Origin: Sodiomyces alkalinus F11
Taxonomy: Eukaryota > Ascomycota > Sordariomycetes > Glomerellales > Plectosphaerellaceae
Reading direction: 5' to 3'
NCBI RefSeq assembly: GCF_003711515.1
Contig: NW_021167084.1
Location: 1,839,932 to 1,903,931, forward strand
DNA: 64,000 nt
The position numbers were made by a program, and so were the translations under genes. The notes under the pieces were generated by a model. The model was not told the DNA's origin. It worked only from the letters and a program-made list of their open reading frames with translations, and searched no databases. Positions 59,011 through 64,000 of the stretch are shown one piece after another (the first letter of the stretch is position 1; each line of letters opens with the position of its first letter).

Positions 59011-60903
59011 ACAAGGCTGGCGGCTGCTCCCCGATATGGCGCATGGCTTTTTCTTGTAGTTTACCTACGGAGTATTCCCTCAGCTGAGAGGAGACGGAGA
59101 CTACTCTGGGGCACGACAACCATACGCCGCAATCGGATGATGAAGCGAAACGATCAACCCCGGCCCCCGAACTGGCTGCTGTGTTTCGCAGTCATGCGTA
59201 ACCGCTTGCCCAATGGGTGATGTCGGGCGTTGCCTGACAACGTCTTGTTGAACAGGCGTCGTGATGATCAAAGAGAGCTCTGACGATTTGTGCTGCGTTG
59301 GTGAATCCAGACCTCGGATACCGAGAAGACGGCATTCGACGGGTGATTCACGTCATAAGGGCCTGTGAATCCAAATTCTCGGCTCGTATCGTCGGTATGC
59401 CTGATAGCCTACCGTGAGTATAGGCTTTTACAATGGAAACCTTTAGCGCATCTCTGTCTCAATCCTACCTACACTGGCGCTTTAAAGCCGTGGCGTACCG
59501 ATATGCTCCTCTCCTAGCTTCTGATGCGAAGTCTTGTATATATGCCTAGTAGCTTCTGTGAGTTCCCTTGATCCTAGCAGTACGCATAAGACCGCATGTC
59601 TCCGTTTGGGACGACGTCCTTGGTCCGTTTGTTTGGGCGGGTGCAGGCAAGCAGGAGAGTCAGTACGACAGTATTGTACAGTGAGAACACCACTTGAGAT
59701 TTACGGTTCGAGATCTCTAGACTAGCTAGGGGGAAAAGCCAGCTTGGTAACCCAAGACTTCCGACTTCCCCATAGAGACGAATACGGATTACTATACATA
59801 TCCCAAGACGCGCCGGGCGGCAAAAGACCACTCGGCGTAAGGGGACCGTCCGGGGGGGTACAAGCACCGACAACGATGATTACTCACGGCTCCCGCCCCC
59901 TTGGCTACAACCTCTGCCAAGCAGTTGGAGTAGGGTTACGGACGACGAGGACCCGAGTACGGGGGCTAGATTGCTCTCCAGACTGGCGGATGCCACCTCA
60001 GACAACCCAAGTCTGCGAAGCGAACCCCCGGAACAGAAAGAGGAGAGGGGGACACGCAGTGGCTTATTCGACTAGGAACGACGACACGAGGCAAGCCGAT
60101 AGGAAGACGATAACGGGGGCGGCGGAGGAGCCGCCGACCGAATTTGGAAACGGAAACGGAATCTTTGCTGTCTACGCTGGTCACGTACAACGATGCCAGG
60201 AGACCTGTGCGGGGCGCGCTCGGGGCGCGCTCACGGCGCTGGGATGCTGGCCACGTGGGTGGTCATAGTAGGTTCAAGGGGAAGGGAAGGGAAATAAAGT
60301 CGGTGTACTGCCTGGTTGGAGAGTTGGAGGAGCATCGTCTTGGAAGATGAGAATGAGAACAGCGTAAAAGCAAAGGAACGTATATATACTTCTTGATTGG
60401 CTATGTGGCAGGAAACGTACGTGTACCGGTATCCCGTACCTTATCCACCCCCGGTCTCGTCCACTCTCTCGGTGAGGTACCTTGGGTACCAGTAGCTATC
60501 TCAATCATACGTCACACACACCGCCTCGAGGCCAGGAGATAAGATAGAGGATAAGAGATAAGACATCATGTCTCGTGCACGTCTCGTGCTCCTACTCTGT
60601 CTTTGTTTCCATCGTTGATCTTTCATCTTACCATCACCTCCTGACTCTGCATCTAATTACTTTCATTTCACTCTTTCCATGCCAAGCGGGGTCAGTTCTT
60701 GCTTCTTTATACCCTAGCAGTTCCCTTCTATGTATTTCTAAATCTGCCATTCTCACCTTCTCACCTCCTTTTGACCTGCTCATACAACGTCCGTCTATAC
60801 GCTGAATCGACCTCCTCTCCCTTCTCACTATATCAACGTTTTCCAACCACAGGAACATACCACCGATCCAGGTATCGCCCATTTATTCGTGGCAAGGCCC
60901 AGC
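59011..60903. other. Intergenic, no gene seen
   Basis: About 1.9 kb between RIO1 and the DUF7730-like gene. It includes one TACGGAGTAT motif (59066-59075) and GGTACC-type motifs (60475-60492). An open stretch of 174 codons at 59744-60268 has no ATG at its start and no protein-like features. Confidence 0.5.
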
Positions 60904-62253
60904 ATGGAAAACTCGCCATCTTGTATCGAGTCACAACCAGACACGACGAGCTTCACTAAGCTGGAAGTTGAGGGCGCCGCCGACCAGAGCAACGGGAGGA
61001 CAGTGACTGCCAACCGGCCCAAGGATTGGTGCCCCCTATTCGACCTTCTCAACTTCGACCTCCGTTGGCAGATCTACCAACACGCCTTCGCCGGCCGCGT
61101 CGTGCACCTCTACCTCCTCTATACCCGGACGCTGAAGTCGGATTCGCGCTGGCGCAAAGCTCATCAGCCCGTCGTGTCATGGTATCCGCATTCCCCAGGC
61201 GGTCTGTCAACTCTCGACCTGCTCTCCGGCGATCCGGACGCCAGCGCGGAGCAAGAGCAGTCTAGGCGCTGGCACTGGTGGGGTTGCGTCTGCCGCCTGG
61301 ACGACGAGATCTGCGTCGCACCGAGACGGCGCGGGATGGAGATGGGCCTCCCGGACCCTTGTCCCCAGGGTGTCTTCTTCCTAAGGTCGGGGTCGGATCA
61401 ACGAGACGCCACCTGTCTGGGGGTCATGGGCTGGTTAACAAGCTGTCGTCAAGCGTGAGTTTTCTTATTCTTGTTTCTTTCTTTTCTTTTTCTTCTTCTT
61501 TTCACTCTGGCGTTTTCGCGTCTTGGGCCCAAGGGTGGACTAGGAACTACGTTTGGCATGGAAAACTAAATAATACGGGGACCATCCCCGCGCGGCAGGT
61601 ACGAGGAGACAATACAGCTACTCTACTCGAGCACCACGTTCAAACTGGAGCAGCGCCTCCAAGCCCTATACTTCCCGCAGATGCTACCCCAGCCGCAACG
61701 GAGCTGGCTAACGTCGCTGGACATCCGAATCACCGACTACGACGACTCCCTGCACGAAGCGAACATGGTTGGTGCCACGGTCCCGACGCCGACCTCGCAA
61801 TCGACCATCGAACTGAACGCGCTGGGCGGGCGGGAGCAGTACCGGCGCATCCTGGCGTCGGCCGCGGCCTCTTTCCCCGGCCTGCGCCGGCTCCACCTCA
61901 CCTTCGAGGGCTCGGTGCGTCCCAGCCCCGCGGGAGACTCGGACGACTCCTCCCATTCGACAACCGGGCGCCTTGCGACGACGACGCTCGGGGAGATGGA
62001 AGCAGACGAGTTGGAACCGGCCGTGCTGGGTCCCCTGGATGCCCTCCCTGCTTCGGTGCAACGCCGCGTGGTGTTCTTCCGCTCTGTTTACGACGCTCTG
62101 CTGCAGGCGGCGCGGCAGAAGCAGCCGGTGGACGAAGAGCAGACGTGCGGAGGAGGGCCTGGGAGTTCCCGGGCGGGTTGGACCCGGTTTTGGAGGCGGC
62201 TGGATCAGAAGGAGTGTGAGAGGGGCGGCTATTGGATCTACCTGCATCGATGA
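60904..62253 (+). CDS. DUF7730/F-box-like domain protein of unknown function
   Basis: Two exons (60904-61454 and 61599-62253, phase 2) give 401 residues. The layout is that of the large ascomycete group with LLNFDLRWQIYQHAF near the start and, across the splice, SCRQAYEETIQLLYSSTTF. This 'Cys-Arg ... Tyr-Glu-Glu ... Leu-Tyr-Ser ... Thr-Phe' block marks these proteins. A block on surface-exposed leucines follows (SWLTSLDIRITDYDD, FPGLRRLHLTFEG). The function of DUF7730 proteins is unknown; an F-box-like adaptor role has been suggested by the N-terminal helix only. The start is the first ATG, because an in-frame GTG 15 bases upstream is not a likely start. The intron has a pyrimidine-rich 5' half. 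Confidence 0.8.
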
Positions 62254-62891
62254 GTGCCTGCATGGATGATTGGGATGGGCCATTTGGCCATGTTGTGGGC
62301 AATTCTTCGACTGTATATTGGCTCCGGGGTTTACAGGCCGCGGTAGTTAATTTCACTGCTGGTCGGTGATTTTGATGGTGAGAGAGACTGGATAATGAGT
62401 GTTCCAGCAAACTGTGGTCGGTCTGTCTTGTTCATGCGAGGAAGGGTGGCGTCTTTACCTAGTATCGCATCCCCCCTTTTCCGGGCGATACCCTTGTTCA
62501 TACATGATACACCTTCATAATTGCTTCTTCTGTCTGATTTTCTCTTCATCAGTCATCGCGTCGACAGGGCGATAAATCATTGCTGTTTATATTTATGCAA
62601 CCTTATTTGGTTCCGGCGATTGTGGATGAGACATTCACTGGGATCAAAATGATATTCAGGCGACATTCAAACTTGGGTCTCTCGACCTTCAAAGGGAGTG
62701 GTAATAAATGACCCCTGACCACGTGATGCTCATAAAAAGGGGGGGAATGAGCAAATCTCGCAAATATCGTCTTCTATTTCTTGGCTTCTCCCCTTTTGTC
62801 CTACGCCCATCACACATGACCAAAACGAAAAAGAAAAAGAATGGAAAAGAAATAAAAAAATTCAAAGGACGGCACTCAAATTGACGCTATC
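62254..62891. other. Intergenic, no gene seen
   Basis: Spacer of 640 bases. The last 80 bases before the next start are A-rich (AAAAAGAAAAAGAA type) and should be its 5' UTR. No gene. Confidence 0.5.
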
Positions 62892-64000
62892 ATGGACCCC
62901 CGCATTATGCGGGAGGATCCCTACTCACACCTCGACCCTCCGCCGCCGTACCCCGGCCCGCCGCTCTCCCAGATAAGCTCAGAAATACCGCCACGGGTAC
63001 CAGTACCTCAAAGACACGGACCCGGACTCGGACCCCGACCCGGGCCCGAACCAGGGCTCGGCCTTGGTCACCCTCACAACCCCGGGCCTCGTCTACGGCC
63101 CAGTCGATCAACACCAAACTTTCGCCAAGATGCCCATGCCCATCTCACGCCGGCCTTTCCCGGCATTGATGCTGCCACCGGTCGTCTTCGAAGTCCCTCA
63201 CCGGGACCTACCTGGGGCATCACGCCATCCTCGACCCAGCCCGGGATGCAAACCGAGATGAGAACTGAGGTTCTGGTCCAGTATCGTAACCAGGAGGCGA
63301 CGGACATTGAGACGCAGCAGCATCTTCGCATCCAGACGCTGAGCCACACCTTTCCCGTCATTCCATCCTCCTCTTATCATCACCACCACGACCAGCAACC
63401 ACAGGTGGCACTGGCACAGGGTCCGCCAACAACGCGTCCCGATCTACCCACGACCACCTCAGCACCCCCCATAACCAAAGACGACGCCAAGGGGAAGAAC
63501 ATCTTCCAGCACGCCTTTGACGAAACCGTCTTCTTCGCCGGGGGGCTCATCCCCCACCCGGTGGAATCCACCCGCCACTACTCCATCCTCCGCCACTCGC
63601 CCGCCCTAGTCTGGTACCGCGGCCCCTCCACCTCGGTAGCCATCACCATCTTCTCCGACCGGCCCCTCCCGCCCGACCGCTCCTTCTGGCTCCAGCGCAA
63701 GGGCTTCTCAGGCAGCACAGGCATGGCGCTCAAGTCCATGCTAGGCGCCACGACCTCCTGGCTCGACGTCACGCCCTCCACGCGCGCGTCGCCCGCCGAC
63801 CTGCCCCCGAACGATGAGCGGGGCTACCAGCGCGACATTTCGCGGTTCCTCAAGAAGCACAAGGACAACAACGGCCGCCAGATCGCCCGCGAGACGCACG
63901 TCATCCGCATCCCCGTCGCCGCCGAAGACGGCTACTTCCGCCTCGTCCTCTGCACCGGCGGGGGTGGAGACGGAACGGGCGGCGACCCACAACCTCCCGA
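62892..64000 (+). CDS. Conserved ascomycete protein of unknown function (3' partial)
   Basis: The frame starts at ATG 62892 (MDPRIMREDPYSHLD) and stays open to the window end, at least 369 residues. The first ~200 are disordered and Pro/Gly/His-rich, with repeats of the kind GPGLGPRPGPEPGLG. A globular part then begins: AFDETVFFAGGLIPHPVEST, RHYSILRHSPALVWYRGP, SFWLQRKGFSGSTGM, SWLDVTPSTRA, YQRDISRFLKKHK, and RIPVAAEDGYFRLVLC. These blocks recall a widespread Pezizomycotina protein that databases have carried under the misleading label 'LipA and NB-ARC domain protein'. No lipoate-synthase or NB-ARC motif is visible here, so no function is assigned. The end lies outside the window. Confidence 0.7.
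   Translation, partial: MDPRIMREDPYSHLDPPPPYPGPPLSQISSEIPPRVPVPQRHGPGLGPRPGPEPGLGLGHPHNPGPRLRPSRSTPNFRQDAHAHLTPAFPGIDAATGRLRSPSPGPTWGITPSSTQPGMQTEMRTEVLVQYRNQEATDIETQQHLRIQTLSHTFPVIPSSSYHHHHDQQPQVALAQGPPTTRPDLPTTTSAPPITKDDAKGKNIFQHAFDETVFFAGGLIPHPVESTRHYSILRHSPALVWYRGPSTSVAITIFSDRPLPPDRSFWLQRKGFSGSTGMALKSMLGATTSWLDVTPSTRASPADLPPNDERGYQRDISRFLKKHKDNNGRQIARETHVIRIPVAAEDGYFRLVLCTGGGGDGTGGDPQPP

Noticed and set aside
59700..59725. tRNA B-box-like GGTTCGAGATC
   Set aside because: No A-box at the right distance and no cloverleaf can be drawn.
59744..60268. 174-codon open stretch
   Set aside because: No ATG at its start and no domain or family resemblance. Likely chance in a G-rich spacer.

Overview
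This window is nuclear DNA of a filamentous ascomycete (Pezizomycotina; the gene types fit Sordariomycetes, but a genus cannot be named from this sequence). The evidence is many short GT-AG introns (about 65-165 nt, often with a CTGAC/CTAAC branch site), a HET-domain gene, a highly reducing type I polyketide synthase (HR-PKS), a basic-region/ankyrin (bANK) regulator, a DUF7730-like gene, and orthologues of Med22, Pus1 and Rio1 with fungal features. All splice models were built by hand from reading frame, splice consensus and family conservation. No database or transcript was consulted.

Left part (1-10 kb): the C-terminal end of a basic protein, a secreted nuclease/phosphatase-fold protein with a jacalin-like tail, a HET-domain protein, a two-exon 75-residue membrane protein (6.0-6.35 kb), a tentative small secreted protein, and a disordered serine/proline/acid-rich protein.

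Centre (11.4-35.3 kb): a likely biosynthetic gene cluster. In order it holds a microsomal P450, a short-chain dehydrogenase/reductase, a secreted bicovalent FAD (BBE-like) oxidase, a bANK transcription factor, an alpha/beta hydrolase of the polyketide-transferase kind, and a 2432-residue HR-PKS (KS-AT-DH-decayed MT-ER-KR-ACP). A working model: the PKS builds a reduced, unmethylated chain. The hydrolase releases or transfers it because the PKS has no thioesterase. The P450, reductase and FAD oxidase tailor it, and the bANK protein switches the set on. The product cannot be predicted from this sequence.

Right part (36-64 kb): housekeeping and nutrition genes. These are a NiCoT nickel/cobalt permease, an MFS sugar transporter, an M24B prolidase/aminopeptidase P with an optional mitochondrial leader and a 54-nt poly-C run in its first intron, a single-pass membrane protein, Pus1, Med22, a possible small MCFGSK protein, Rio1 kinase, a DUF7730-like protein, and the 5' part of a conserved unknown protein cut by the window end.

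Intergenic space is large (18.5-22.0 kb, 37.4-42.7 kb). It carries homopolymer runs, microsatellites, a hairpin element of about 150 bp at 21.13-21.28 kb, a TpA-rich RIP-like island at 55.3-55.65 kb, and two recurrent short motifs. No tRNA, rRNA, CRISPR array or intact transposon was found.
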